From contig JAKLFP010000012.1 of the NCBI GenBank assembly GCA_022711115.1, positions 1-48,119 on the forward strand: a stretch of 48,119 nucleotides of DNA, written 5' to 3'. The notes under the pieces were generated by a model that ran no database searches, was not told where the DNA came from, and worked only from the letters and a program-made list of their open reading frames with translations. Position numbers and translations under genes: made by a program. This DNA is from Candidatus Omnitrophota bacterium (GTDB lineage Bacteria; Omnitrophota; Omnitrophia; Omnitrophales; Aquincolibacteriaceae). Positions within the stretch are counted from its first letter, which is position 1, and each line of letters starts with the position of its first letter. Shown one piece after another: positions 17,656-26,233 of this stretch.

Positions 17656-18389
17656 AGTCCGTTCTTTTTTCTTTCGGATCCATCCACCTTTATTCTTACG
17701 GACTTTGTATCGCGATCGGTGTCTTGTTGGCTCTTTTTCTCATGGAACGACGCGCGAAAAAGGAAGGATTCCCCGGGGTCGATCATGTATTTGATCTGAC
17801 TTTTTCTGTTTTAATCTGGGGATTTGCGGGCGCGAGACTTTTTTATGTGGCGCAGGACTTTCCTTTTTATTGGAGAGAACCCTTTAAAATATTCGCAGTG
17901 TGGGAGGGAGGGCTTATTTTTTATGGTGGTGCGATCTTTTCCATCTTTGGTTTTTGGCTTACCGTCCGAAAAAAGAGCCTGCCTTTCTGGCGTTCGATGG
18001 ATTTCATCATCCCGTATGGTGTTTTAGTACATGCCTTCGGAAGAATCGGTTGTTTTATGAATGGCTGCTGCTACGGCAAGGTCTGCGATTTTCCTTGGTG
18101 CGTGAAGTTCCCGGAAGTGGCGCACAAAGTGCACCCGACCCAACTTTATGAAGCGGCTTTTGATTTGCTTCTTTGTGTGTATTTGTTATCACGGAGAAAA
18201 AAGTTTCACTTTGAAGGACAGATCGCACTTCTTTATTTTCTTCTTTACGGCGTAGGCCGCTATCTTATCGAATTTTTCCGTGAACCGTCCTGGCTTTGGC
18301 TCGGGTTGACCTCCAATCAATGGCTCAGCGTGGCGATCGCCGTGGTTTCATTTGTTTTTTTCAAATTGAAACAGAGAAAAGTCACATAA
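17652..18389 (+). CDS. lgt: Prolipoprotein diacylglyceryl transferase
   Basis: Lgt transfers a diacylglyceryl group from phosphatidylglycerol to the lipobox cysteine of prolipoproteins. The 245-residue polytopic membrane protein carries the family signature HAFGRIGCFMNGCCYG, the HPTQLYE motif and the early YSYGLCIAIG segment. The length is slightly below the 260-290 typical of proteobacterial enzymes. The ATGA overlap with lspA makes a compact lipoprotein-processing pair. No lnt is present in the window. Confidence 0.95.
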   Translation: MKSVLFSFGSIHLYSYGLCIAIGVLLALFLMERRAKKEGFPGVDHVFDLTFSVLIWGFAGARLFYVAQDFPFYWREPFKIFAVWEGGLIFYGGAIFSIFGFWLTVRKKSLPFWRSMDFIIPYGVLVHAFGRIGCFMNGCCYGKVCDFPWCVKFPEVAHKVHPTQLYEAAFDLLLCVYLLSRRKKFHFEGQIALLYFLLYGVGRYLIEFFREPSWLWLGLTSNQWLSVAIAVVSFVFFKLKQRKVT

Positions 18390-18397
18390 TCCCGGCC

Positions 18398-19324
18398 ATG
18401 GTAAAAAAACGTTCTCAAGAGTTTATTGTCAAACCCGCGGAAGCAGGAAACCGTTTGGATGTTTATCTCGCCAAACAAATGGCGGCGCAGCATTCGCGTG
18501 CACATCTCCAAAAAATGATCAAAAACGGTGCCGTGCTTGTGAACGACCAAGGAACAACGCCTCACTATCCGGTTAAGGAAGGCGACAAGATCGATGTGGA
18601 AAAACTGGATGCGCCCGCGGAAGACCTCCCGGCTGAATCGATCCCGCTGGAAATTGTTTATGAAGACGACGATTGCCTTGTGGTGAATAAAGTTCCTGGG
18701 ATGGTTGTTCATCCGGCTCACGGAAATCCGAACCATACTCTCGTGAATGCGCTTCTCTTTTATGTGCAGAATCTTGGAAATTCCAAGGACAAAGTTCGGC
18801 CCGGGATTGTACACCGTCTTGATAAAGATACCTCCGGACTTTTGGTGGTTGCGAAAAATGATCGCGCGCATGCCAGGCTCGCCAAACAATTCAAAGACCA
18901 TACCATTGAGCGCGTTTATCATGCCATTGTTCGAGGTGTGGTGCAGCATGATGAAGGGGTTTGCGAAGAACCTGTCGGACGCGCTTTTCTAAACAGGAAA
19001 AAAGTGGTGGTTCGTCCTTCAGGGGGAAAGGATGCCATTACTTTTTTTCGTGTCCTGAAACGATTTCCGAAAGCAACGCTTGTTGAAATACGCCCGAAGA
19101 CCGGCCGCACACACCAGATCCGAGTACACTTTGCTCATATGGGTCATCCTGTCCTCGGAGACACCTTTTATGGGATTCCTTTTCCGCCCATTCAGCGTCA
19201 GGCACTTCATGCCTCTTCCATCGGTTTTGTGCATCCCAGCACTAAAAAGCATATTTTCTTGACGAGCGACCTTCCGGCGGATATGCAGGGTCTATTGAGG
19301 TTTCTTGAATCTTGTGACCATTAA
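18398..19324 (+). CDS. rluD: RluD-type 23S rRNA pseudouridine synthase
   Basis: The 308-residue protein has an N-terminal S4 RNA-binding domain (NRLDVYLAKQM and a following VLVND segment) and an RluA-family catalytic domain. The nucleophile motif is HRLDKDTSGLLVVAK; its Asp attacks the target uridine. RPKTGRTHQIRVHFAHMGHP is also present. The S4 plus RluA layout fits RluD, which modifies helix 69 of 23S rRNA, though RluC-like specificity cannot be excluded. ATG 18398 lies 9 bases after the lgt stop; the longer frame would overlap lgt. Confidence 0.9.
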   Translation: MVKKRSQEFIVKPAEAGNRLDVYLAKQMAAQHSRAHLQKMIKNGAVLVNDQGTTPHYPVKEGDKIDVEKLDAPAEDLPAESIPLEIVYEDDDCLVVNKVPGMVVHPAHGNPNHTLVNALLFYVQNLGNSKDKVRPGIVHRLDKDTSGLLVVAKNDRAHARLAKQFKDHTIERVYHAIVRGVVQHDEGVCEEPVGRAFLNRKKVVVRPSGGKDAITFFRVLKRFPKATLVEIRPKTGRTHQIRVHFAHMGHPVLGDTFYGIPFPPIQRQALHASSIGFVHPSTKKHIFLTSDLPADMQGLLRFLESCDH

Positions 19325-19399
19325 AATGCTTCTGAATAGTCTTCATGTTCTATGCAAAGCCTCCGCGAAGGTGTTCGGGTGTTCAAAAAAAGGACTTGA

Positions 19400-19969
19400 A
19401 TGAAACAGAGCTCCAGAACCATGCTTGTCTTGGTGCTTCTTTGCCTGCTTTTTTGGGTATCGCTGAATGCTGCCTTGATGGAAAGACCGGATATTGTTTT
19501 TTACGAGAAGAAAAAACGAAGCAGCATGACCTACCCTTTGGAAGATTATTTTAAGCGGGAAGGCAACCCCGCCCCGTCGGAAATCCGGGCAGCTGAGGCT
19601 TGTCTTCGCGGGCACATTGCGACATGGGAAGTCGTCGGGGATGTTCTGTATTTAAAGAACGTAAAATCACCCGACGGCAAAAAAATAGTCTTACGGAAAA
19701 TATTCCCCAATAACTCCGAAAAAAATATCAAGGCTTTTTGGTTTTCGGATATCCTTTTCTTGCTGGGGCCTCACGTGGGGGATCATTATATTTTTCTCGA
19801 TATAAAAAAAGGAGTGGTTCAAAAGGAATATAGACTTTCGGGAGAAGAGTTTTTTAATATTGTGGATGAAATTTCGAATAACAAAGAGTTGAGAAACCCC
19901 CGAATGAGTCTTTTGAGAAATGTTTTAGTAAGGTATCAGGATCGAAAAAAACATCGTAAGTCCGTTTAG
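19400..19969 (+). CDS. Secreted or membrane-anchored protein of unknown function
   Basis: I do not recognise this 189-residue protein. It opens with a basic start and one hydrophobic segment (about residues 7-25), reading as a signal peptide or anchor with no lipobox cysteine. The rest is soluble, charged and strand-rich (VVGDVLYLKNVK, HYIFLDIKKGVVQKEY). It ends in a basic helix. There is no paralogue in the window. A GGAC ribosome site precedes ATG 19400. It lies 75 bases after rluD in the same direction. Confidence 0.65.
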   Translation: MKQSSRTMLVLVLLCLLFWVSLNAALMERPDIVFYEKKKRSSMTYPLEDYFKREGNPAPSEIRAAEACLRGHIATWEVVGDVLYLKNVKSPDGKKIVLRKIFPNNSEKNIKAFWFSDILFLLGPHVGDHYIFLDIKKGVVQKEYRLSGEEFFNIVDEISNNKELRNPRMSLLRNVLVRYQDRKKHRKSV

Positions 19970-20022
19970 TCAAAATGTGTCCTAGGAGTATGCCGTCGTT
20001 GCTTCAGCACTGGAAAATCTTT

Positions 20023-20073
20023 CCGTTGCAGGTATGAGGATCAAAGCAATTTTGAGATACCTCCAGCCGTTGC
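20023..20073 (+). repeat. Hairpin flanked by direct repeats upstream of the YugP-like gene
   Basis: AGGTAT (20030-20035) pairs with ATACCT (20057-20062), and an inner TCAAA pairs with TTTGA. The hairpin is bracketed by two copies of CCGTTGC (20023-20029 and 20067-20073). There is no T run, so it does not look like a terminator. Confidence 0.4.
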
Positions 20074-20122
20074 CCTCATGCAAAGAGCTCTAAAATTAAT
20101 AGAGTCACCGGGCCAGTTCGCT

Positions 20123-20128
20123 TATAAT
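20123..20128 (+). promoter_or_regulatory. -10 box directly before the YugP-like gene
   Basis: A perfect TATAAT lies nine bases before the GTG at 20137. No good -35 box is seen at the usual distance. If used, transcription would start at or next to the GTG, giving a leaderless message. Confidence 0.45.
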
Positions 20129-20136
20129 CTAGTCTT

Positions 20137-20844
20137 GTGAATCCCATCCATTGGTTTTTTCTTATCGGAACAGTGGCCGTGTCTGTTGCCTTTGCTTTTT
20201 ACGGGCAATGGGTATTGTGGCGATATGCTCAGTCGTCCCACCAGACGGTTGTCACTGGTTGCGAAGTAGCGCGTTTTGTTCTAGACCAGGCTGGATTGGT
20301 TCATATCAGTGTGGCGCCGCTGGGGCCTTCCATGGAGCCCTCTTCGGCGGAGGGGCTGTTGCTTGATCCAAGGATCTATGAAGGACGTGATTTTCTTTCG
20401 ATTTTGCAGGCTGCTCGTCAGGCGTTTCTCAAAAGTCAGTTGTCAAATGTTACGTTTTGGATTCGACTGAAAAAAAGGATTGCTTTTATCAATTGGTTTC
20501 TGGTTCTGAGCGGCTGGGTGCTTTTGGTTCTTGGAAATTTTTTTGCACCTCTCCGGTTTTTTATCAACCTCGGGCTCGGATGCTTTTGTGTGGTGATGCT
20601 CTTGGCCATTTTTGATCTGCCGTTTGAGGTGGAGGTGGCGGAAAGGACTTCAGCCTTGATCAAGCGTTACGGACATTTTCAGCATAATGAAATGATGTGC
20701 CTCAAGAAGATCAACCAGGCCAGGGCTTTTTGGGGATTGACCGCGATTGTTCTGGCTCCCTTTCAATGTTTTTATTTTTTAGGCAAGAACGGAAAAATCT
20801 ATGGCTCTGAAAAATCTACGAGAATTTATCGAAACGCTTCGTGA
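20137..20844 (+). CDS. YugP-like membrane protein lacking the HExxH protease motif
   Basis: The 235-residue protein resembles the YugP/DUF232 membrane zinc metallopeptidases. It has an N-terminal helix (about 5-28), the family-like GCEVARFVLDQAGL (residues 41-54), a LLLDPRIYEGRDF strand region, two central helices (about 112-165) and a DLPFEVEVAERT segment. At the position of the usual AAHECGHA it reads AARQAFLK (about 92-99), so both metal-binding histidines and the catalytic glutamate are absent. It is probably non-catalytic. It starts at GTG 20137, and its 3' end overlaps the UbiD-like gene by 44 bases. The family assignment is from memory of the motif order. Confidence 0.65.
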   Translation: MNPIHWFFLIGTVAVSVAFAFYGQWVLWRYAQSSHQTVVTGCEVARFVLDQAGLVHISVAPLGPSMEPSSAEGLLLDPRIYEGRDFLSILQAARQAFLKSQLSNVTFWIRLKKRIAFINWFLVLSGWVLLVLGNFFAPLRFFINLGLGCFCVVMLLAIFDLPFEVEVAERTSALIKRYGHFQHNEMMCLKKINQARAFWGLTAIVLAPFQCFYFLGKNGKIYGSEKSTRIYRNAS

Positions 20845-22270
20845 AAACGGAGAGATGGTGGATGTGAATGTCTCTGTGGACCCTCAGCTTGAGGTGACGG
20901 AGATCTATGACCGCATCGTAAAAAAAGAAGGGCCTGCGCTTTTCTTCAAACATGTCAAAGGCTCTTCGGTCCCGCTTGTGATCAATCTCTTCGGCTCTTG
21001 GAAGCGGATGGCGATGGCTTTGGGTGTAAAAGATATTTCTGAAGTTACGGAACGGGTTCGTTTGTTTTTAGATCTCAAAGTGCCGCAGGGTTTATTGGAA
21101 AAGCTGGCGATGATCCCAAAGCTTAACGAACTTTATGCGGTCATCCCGAAAATGATCAAGCACGCTCCCTGCCAAGAAGCGGTGATTCGTGTGGGGGAAG
21201 GGCCGATACTTGAGAAGTTACCCATTATCCAGTGCTGGCCCAAAGATGGAGGTAAGTTCATTACTTTTCCGCTGGTGATTACAAAGGACCCTGAGACCGG
21301 CAAACGCAATATCGGACTCTATCGGATGCATGTTTATGATGACAAGACGACCGGGATGCATTGGCAGATCCATAAAGACGGGGCAGATCATTTCCGAAAA
21401 CTCGGAAAAGGGAATCATAAACGTTTACCCGTTGCTTGTGTGATCGGAGCGGATCCGGCGACCATGTTCGCAGCGGCATGTCCGTTGCCGAGCGGCATGG
21501 ATGAAATAATGCTGGCGGGATTCCTCCGGACGAAGCCCGTGGAACTTGTAAAATGCAAGACCATTGATTTGGAAGTGCCGGCCGAAGCTGAGATTGTGCT
21601 TGAAGGTTATGTGGAAGAAGGGGAGATGCGTCTTGAGGGACCGTTCGGAGATCATACGGGTTTTTATTCGAGGGCCAAGGATTTTCCTGTCTTTCACATC
21701 ACATGCATGACACATCGGAAGGATCCGGTTTATGTGACGACCGTTGTCGGACGTTCGCCGATGGAAGATTGTTATATGGGCAAGGCCATTGAGCGGATCT
21801 TTCTGCCTATCATCCAGAAACAGTTTCCGGAGATCACCGATATTCATCTCCCATGGGAAGGGGCGTTCCATAACTGTCTGATTGTGGCCTTGCGTAAAAG
21901 TTATCCGGAACAGGGAAAGAAAATCATTCATGCCTTGTGGGGTCTTGGACAGATGATGTTTTCAAAAATGATCATCGTGCTGGATCATGATACGGATATC
22001 CAGAATCTGCAAGAGGTGTCATGGCGCGTGCTGAATAACATGGATCCGAAACGCGATATGGTGTTTGGGGAAGGACCGCTGGATGAACTGGACCATGCGG
22101 CCCCCAGAGATTTCGGAGGTTCCAAGATCGGGATCGATGCGACACGCAAAACCGAAGCCGAAGGCATGGAACGCCCCTGGCCCGAGGATATCGTGATGGA
22201 TGAAGAGATCCGGAAAAGGGTTGCGGCACGGTGGCGGGAATATGGACTGGATGAAAAATATCTTTACTAA
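20801..22270 (+). CDS. ubiD: UbiD-family decarboxylase (menaquinone pathway, MqnL-like)
   Basis: UbiD enzymes decarboxylate aromatic or unsaturated acids using prenylated FMN. The 489-residue length is typical. Recognisable segments are LREFIETLRENGEMV at the start, the ITKDPETGKRNIGLYRM region and EGPFGDHTGFYS, which carries catalytic residues. The adjacent UbiX-like gene would supply prenyl-FMN and the UbiA-like gene the prenylated substrate. With mqnA and mqnC in the same operon, its substrate is most likely the prenylated dihydroxynaphthoate intermediate of the futalosine route, not the ubiquinone precursor. Confidence 0.92.
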   Translation: MALKNLREFIETLRENGEMVDVNVSVDPQLEVTEIYDRIVKKEGPALFFKHVKGSSVPLVINLFGSWKRMAMALGVKDISEVTERVRLFLDLKVPQGLLEKLAMIPKLNELYAVIPKMIKHAPCQEAVIRVGEGPILEKLPIIQCWPKDGGKFITFPLVITKDPETGKRNIGLYRMHVYDDKTTGMHWQIHKDGADHFRKLGKGNHKRLPVACVIGADPATMFAAACPLPSGMDEIMLAGFLRTKPVELVKCKTIDLEVPAEAEIVLEGYVEEGEMRLEGPFGDHTGFYSRAKDFPVFHITCMTHRKDPVYVTTVVGRSPMEDCYMGKAIERIFLPIIQKQFPEITDIHLPWEGAFHNCLIVALRKSYPEQGKKIIHALWGLGQMMFSKMIIVLDHDTDIQNLQEVSWRVLNNMDPKRDMVFGEGPLDELDHAAPRDFGGSKIGIDATRKTEAEGMERPWPEDIVMDEEIRKRVAARWREYGLDEKYLY

Positions 22271-23120
22271 GGCAGGTATTTTTCTGGAAATGATCAAATT
22301 TGAGCATTCGATTTTTGCCCTGCCTTTTGCGTACCTAGGACTTTTTTTTGCGGAAAAGAAAGTGCCAAGCTTTTTTCTTTTTTTTTGGATCACGATGGCG
22401 ATGGTGAGCTTTCGAACGATGGCGATGGGGCTAAATCGGCTGATGGACCGCTCGCTTGATGCGGAAAATCCAAGGACTCAAGCGCGTGCGCTTCCTGCAA
22501 AAAAAATTCGGATTTCGGTAGTTTGGTTGTTGGTGTCGCTATCTTTTTTGATCTTTGAATGGAGTGCTTTCAAACTTGGGATCATGTGCCTGTGGCTTTC
22601 GCCGGTTCCATTAGTGCTGGCTGTCATCTATCCTTTCACCAAAAGATTTACCTGGCTTTCACATTTTATGCTCGGCCTGATTCTTGGAATTGCTCCATAC
22701 GGTGCTTGGATCGCGAGTCGGCAGGAATTTTCATGGGTGCCGGCTTTTTTGACTTTGGGAGTGACCGTGTGGGTGGCGGGTTTTGATATGATCTACGCTT
22801 TACAGGACGTGGAATTTGACAGAGCCAAAGGACTCTTTTCATTCCCTGCAAAGTTTGGTGAAAGAAGAACGCTTCAAGTCACGAGGGGGCTGCATGCAGC
22901 GAGTGTGATTTGTTGGGCGGCTGCTGGCTTTTTGAATGAAATGGGGCTGATCTATTGGCTCGGTTTGATTCTTGCGACTTATTTTTTGATTCGCGAATAC
23001 CAGATCATCAAGTCGTTTGGTATCGCAAAGATCCATGAGGCTTTTTTTGTGATGAACGCCATTGTGAGTACGGCGATCTTTTTAGCGGCGGTGTTGGATA
23101 TACTTGGGAAAAGGGGATAA
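22251..23120 (+). CDS. ubiA: UbiA-family prenyltransferase (MqnP-like)
   Basis: This polytopic membrane enzyme attaches a polyprenyl chain to an aromatic acid. About eight or nine hydrophobic segments are present. The first aspartate-rich motif is NRLMDRSLDAENPRT and the second DVEFDRAKGLFSFP; both bind the prenyl diphosphate through magnesium. The start is uncertain: ATG 22251 gives MKNIFTKAG, while ATG 22242 lies close to a GGCGGGAA ribosome site. Either overlaps the ubiD-like end. Context with mqnA and mqnC points to the naphthoate-type acceptor of the futalosine pathway. Confidence 0.9.
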   Translation: MKNIFTKAGIFLEMIKFEHSIFALPFAYLGLFFAEKKVPSFFLFFWITMAMVSFRTMAMGLNRLMDRSLDAENPRTQARALPAKKIRISVVWLLVSLSFLIFEWSAFKLGIMCLWLSPVPLVLAVIYPFTKRFTWLSHFMLGLILGIAPYGAWIASRQEFSWVPAFLTLGVTVWVAGFDMIYALQDVEFDRAKGLFSFPAKFGERRTLQVTRGLHAASVICWAAAGFLNEMGLIYWLGLILATYFLIREYQIIKSFGIAKIHEAFFVMNAIVSTAIFLAAVLDILGKRG

Positions 23121-23130
23121 AGTAAAAACC

Positions 23131-23766
23131 ATGAAACCTTATGTAGTAGCGATCACTGGTGCTAGCGGTGCAATCTATGGTGTGCGGTTGTTACAGGTCA
23201 TGGCCGAAATGAATATGCCCGTGGAGCTTGTGATCTCAGATACGGCGAAAATTGTAATGAAAGAGGAGTTGGGGATTGAGGGAATCACCCAAGACAATAA
23301 CCGGTGTTTGACTTCGTGGCCTCAAAGTCTAACACCGGGTGTTGAGAAGGGTATACATCTTCACGACTTCCACGACTTTACCGCACCGATCGCAAGCGGT
23401 TCTTATCCCGTGGCGGGCATGGTGATCGTTCCGTGCAGTATGGGAACCTTGGGAGCGATTGCTTCGGGACTCAGCCAGAATCTGATTCAGCGGGCTGCGG
23501 ATTGTACGATCAAAGAGGGCCGGAAACTGGTGATTGTCCCGCGCGAAACACCGCTCAGTGTGATCCATCTCGAGAACATGCTTAAACTCGCAAGGCTCGG
23601 TGTGAGGATCGTGCCGCCGATGCCCGCCTTTTATGGGGCACAGCAACAAATATCCGATCTCGTCGATTTCATTGTGGGAAAGATTCTCGACCAACTGGGT
23701 ATCTCTCATGGGCTTTATCCAAGGTGGGTCGGAAGCCTTTCGGGGGATCAAGAAGGTCTCTCATGA
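23131..23766 (+). CDS. ubiX: UbiX-family flavin prenyltransferase (MqnM-like)
   Basis: UbiX joins dimethylallyl phosphate to FMN to make the prenyl-FMN cofactor of UbiD. The 211-residue protein starts at the family motif AITGASGAIYGVRLL. It carries PCSMGTLGAIASGLSQNLI, the RAADCTIKEGRKLVIVPRE segment and a C-terminal PPMPAFY, all standard. ATG 23131 is preferred over a TTG at 23104 that would lie inside the ubiA-like gene. The last part overlaps mqnA by ATGA. Confidence 0.93.
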   Translation: MKPYVVAITGASGAIYGVRLLQVMAEMNMPVELVISDTAKIVMKEELGIEGITQDNNRCLTSWPQSLTPGVEKGIHLHDFHDFTAPIASGSYPVAGMVIVPCSMGTLGAIASGLSQNLIQRAADCTIKEGRKLVIVPRETPLSVIHLENMLKLARLGVRIVPPMPAFYGAQQQISDLVDFIVGKILDQLGISHGLYPRWVGSLSGDQEGLS

Positions 23767-24614
23767 CAACCCAGACACTACTCCGGATAGGGAAGATCCG
23801 TTATATTAATTGCCTGCCGTTTTATTTCGGGCTTGCAGAATTATTCCGTGAAAAAGGTTTTGAACAGGAAATGAGTTTTTTTGAATCTTATCCTGCTGCG
23901 ATCAATGAGGCCATGCAAAATCGGGAGATCGATGCCGCGCCTATTTCCTCGTTTGAATATCTTCAGCACCAGGATGACTATGTTTTGATGCCGGATCTGG
24001 CGATCGGGGCGCGTCTTTTTGCCCGAAGCGTTCTTTTAATTTCCAAGAAAAAAATTGAATCACTCAATCATGACGTGATCGCCCTTTCCAAGGAAAGCCT
24101 TAGCTCTGCCAGTCTTTTGCGGATCCTCCTGAAACGAAAATATTTGTACCGTAATACGTTCGATCTGACCGATCAGGATCCCGAAGCCATGCTTCAGAAA
24201 TATTCTGCGGCGCTTGTGATCGGGGATCAGGCGCTTTTTTGTCAGCCAAAAGAGATGATTTATAAATATGATCTCGGTGAGATGTGGCAGCATTGGACGG
24301 GCAAACCTTTTGTGTTCTCGCTTTGGGCCGTGCGCCAGGAGTTTGCCGCGCAGTATCCGGAACAGGTCAAGCTGATGGCGGTGTTGTTAAAGGAGAACCT
24401 ACTGACTAATTTAAGCGATCCGGAAATGCTTTTGAAAAAAGGACTTGGGATCGCGTCCGCGGACAAACCGTTTTGTCAAATGCTGGGTTACTTTGTAAAT
24501 CTTCAGTATACACTCGATCAGCATATGAAAGACGGTCTGGCCAAGTTCTTCGAATTCGCCCACGAAGAGGGTCTTGCACCTGCTCCCAAGCCCTTGAGAT
24601 TTTTCTCGACATGA
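23763..24614 (+). CDS. mqnA: Chorismate dehydratase (futalosine pathway)
   Basis: MqnA converts chorismate to 3-enolpyruvyl-benzoate, the entry step of the futalosine menaquinone pathway. The 283-residue protein has the periplasmic-binding-like fold of the family. Diagnostic segments are RIGKIRYINCLPFYFG at the N-terminus, DAAPISSFEYL, the SKESLSSASLLRILL loop and VIGDQAL. ATG 23763 makes an ATGA overlap with the ubiX-like gene; mqnC begins over its stop in the same way. Confidence 0.95.
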   Translation: MTTQTLLRIGKIRYINCLPFYFGLAELFREKGFEQEMSFFESYPAAINEAMQNREIDAAPISSFEYLQHQDDYVLMPDLAIGARLFARSVLLISKKKIESLNHDVIALSKESLSSASLLRILLKRKYLYRNTFDLTDQDPEAMLQKYSAALVIGDQALFCQPKEMIYKYDLGEMWQHWTGKPFVFSLWAVRQEFAAQYPEQVKLMAVLLKENLLTNLSDPEMLLKKGLGIASADKPFCQMLGYFVNLQYTLDQHMKDGLAKFFEFAHEEGLAPAPKPLRFFST

Positions 24615-25732
24615 GCATCCAGGAAAAGATCCTCGAAAAACGTCTCGGCGGAGGGCGTCTTTCCCTGGAAGACGGACTTTTGCTTTATTCCTGCGATCTT
24701 TTGGCATTAGGCCAAGCGGCACAAGCTGTCACGCCGCATCTTTTGCCGGAGATCGTTACGTTCGTGGTAGATCGCAATATCAGCTATACCAATGTTTGCA
24801 CGATCGGTTGCGACTTTTGCGCGTTTCATTGTCAGCCGAAGGCAAAGGATGCCTATCTCCTGACTAAAGAGGAGATTCTCGACAAGGTGAAAGAGCTTGT
24901 CGATCTAGGCGGGACACAAGTCCTGATCCAAGGCGGCGTTCGTTCTGATCTTACACTTGATTATTATCTTGATATGGTCCGGGCCATCCATGAAAAATTC
25001 CCAAAGATCCATATTCATTCTTTCTCAGCCGTCGAGATGGACATGCTTGCAAAAAAAAGCGGATTGCCACTGTCTGAACTTTTCCAGCAATTCAAAAAAG
25101 CCGGTTTGAATTCCTTGCCTGGCGGGGGCGCGGAAATTTTGGCGGAACGTGTTCGAAAACTGATCAGTCCAAAAAAGATATCGTCCGATCGCTGGCTCGA
25201 GGTCATGCGAACTGCTCATGAAGCCGGTTTGAAAACCACAGCGACTATGGTTTTTGGTCATGTGGAAACCTTAGAAGAAAGGGTGATGCATTTGATCCGG
25301 TTAAGGGAATTGCAGGATGAAACGAACGGTTTTCGGGCTTTCATCCCCTGGAGTTTTGTGCCATTCAAACCCGGTTCAAGATCCAGTGTTGAGACTCGAG
25401 GAAACGAAGCCGAATACTGGGCGCTGCAAGGGGTCATGCCCTCAAGCGGTGATGATTATCTCAGAACTGTCGCGATTTCGCGGCTCATGCTCGATAATTT
25501 TGAACACATCCAGAGCGGATGGTTGACAGAGGGGTTAAGGCTCGGACAGATCGCCTTGGCGTTCGGCTGCGATGATATGGGGGGAACATTGTTCGAAGAT
25601 AAAGTGCTGGAACCGACGGGCATCGAAGTTCATACACGCAGGGATGATCTAATTCGTCTTATCAAAAGCGCCGGTTTAACTCCTGCCCAACGCGATACGA
25701 ATTACCATGTTCTCAATATCTTTGAATCATGA
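24611..25732 (+). CDS. mqnC: Cyclic dehypoxanthinyl futalosine synthase (radical SAM)
   Basis: MqnC cyclises dehypoxanthinyl futalosine through a radical-SAM mechanism. The 373-residue protein has the CxxxCxxC cluster at C63, C67 and C70 (VCTIGCDFCAFH). GGTQVLIQGGV, GLNSLPGGGAEIL, TTATMVFGH and DNFEHIQSGW follow. GGTQ and PGGGAEIL favour MqnC over its paralogue MqnE. The long open frame starting at 24473 lies inside mqnA; ATG 24611 gives the correct N-terminus MSIQEKILEKR. The mqnE, mqnB and mqnD genes are not in this window. Confidence 0.95.
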   Translation: MSIQEKILEKRLGGGRLSLEDGLLLYSCDLLALGQAAQAVTPHLLPEIVTFVVDRNISYTNVCTIGCDFCAFHCQPKAKDAYLLTKEEILDKVKELVDLGGTQVLIQGGVRSDLTLDYYLDMVRAIHEKFPKIHIHSFSAVEMDMLAKKSGLPLSELFQQFKKAGLNSLPGGGAEILAERVRKLISPKKISSDRWLEVMRTAHEAGLKTTATMVFGHVETLEERVMHLIRLRELQDETNGFRAFIPWSFVPFKPGSRSSVETRGNEAEYWALQGVMPSSGDDYLRTVAISRLMLDNFEHIQSGWLTEGLRLGQIALAFGCDDMGGTLFEDKVLEPTGIEVHTRRDDLIRLIKSAGLTPAQRDTNYHVLNIFES

Positions 25733-26232
25733 ACGCGGCTCTTATTCTCGAAGTTGTTAACCCGCTCCTGATCCGGAGGGTTTGTGAATTAGCCGAAGAA
25801 ATTTGGCGTGAGCATTACACGCCCATCATCGGGAGAGAGCAAGTGGACTATATGCTTGAGAAGTTTCAGTCCGAGCAGTCGGTGGCGGCACAAATCCAGG
25901 CCGGATGCCTTTATTATCTAGTTAAAAACGATCAAAATGATGTGGGTTATTTTTGCGTTCAGCCTAAACGAGCTTCTAACGAATTATTTTTAAGCAAATT
26001 TTATATCAGGGCTCCAGCACGAGGCAGAGGGTATGGCAGGATAGCGCAGGATTTTATCGAGCAGTTGGCGCGTCAAAAAGGACTTGGCAAGATCATGCTG
26101 ACGGTGAACAAACATAACGAAAACTCCATCAAGATCTATCAAAAGATGGGATTTGAAATCACAGAGGCGATCGTTCAGGATATCGGGAGCGGTTTTTTCA
26201 TGGATGATTACCGGATGGAAAAATGCTGTTAA
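25729..26232 (+). CDS. GNAT-family N-acetyltransferase
   Basis: The 167-residue protein is a single GNAT domain. The acetyl-CoA-binding motif A is FYIRAPARGRGYGRIAQDFI, and motif B includes LTVNKHNENSIKIYQKMGFE. Substrates of this family range from amines to protein N-termini, and nothing in the sequence decides between them. It sits between mqnC and the ubiE-like gene, coupled by ATGA upstream and one base from the next gene. It is therefore co-expressed with menaquinone synthesis. No acetyltransferase is a known step of that pathway. Confidence 0.85.
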   Translation: MNAALILEVVNPLLIRRVCELAEEIWREHYTPIIGREQVDYMLEKFQSEQSVAAQIQAGCLYYLVKNDQNDVGYFCVQPKRASNELFLSKFYIRAPARGRGYGRIAQDFIEQLARQKGLGKIMLTVNKHNENSIKIYQKMGFEITEAIVQDIGSGFFMDDYRMEKCC

Positions 26233-26233
26233 G

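Noticed and set aside
18317-18949. Minus-strand open frame of 210 codons
   Set aside because: It is antisense to lgt and rluD, both well supported by motifs.
20801-22270. UbiD as part of ubiquinone synthesis
   Set aside because: mqnA and mqnC in the same operon identify the futalosine menaquinone route, so the ubiquinone reading is not supported by context.
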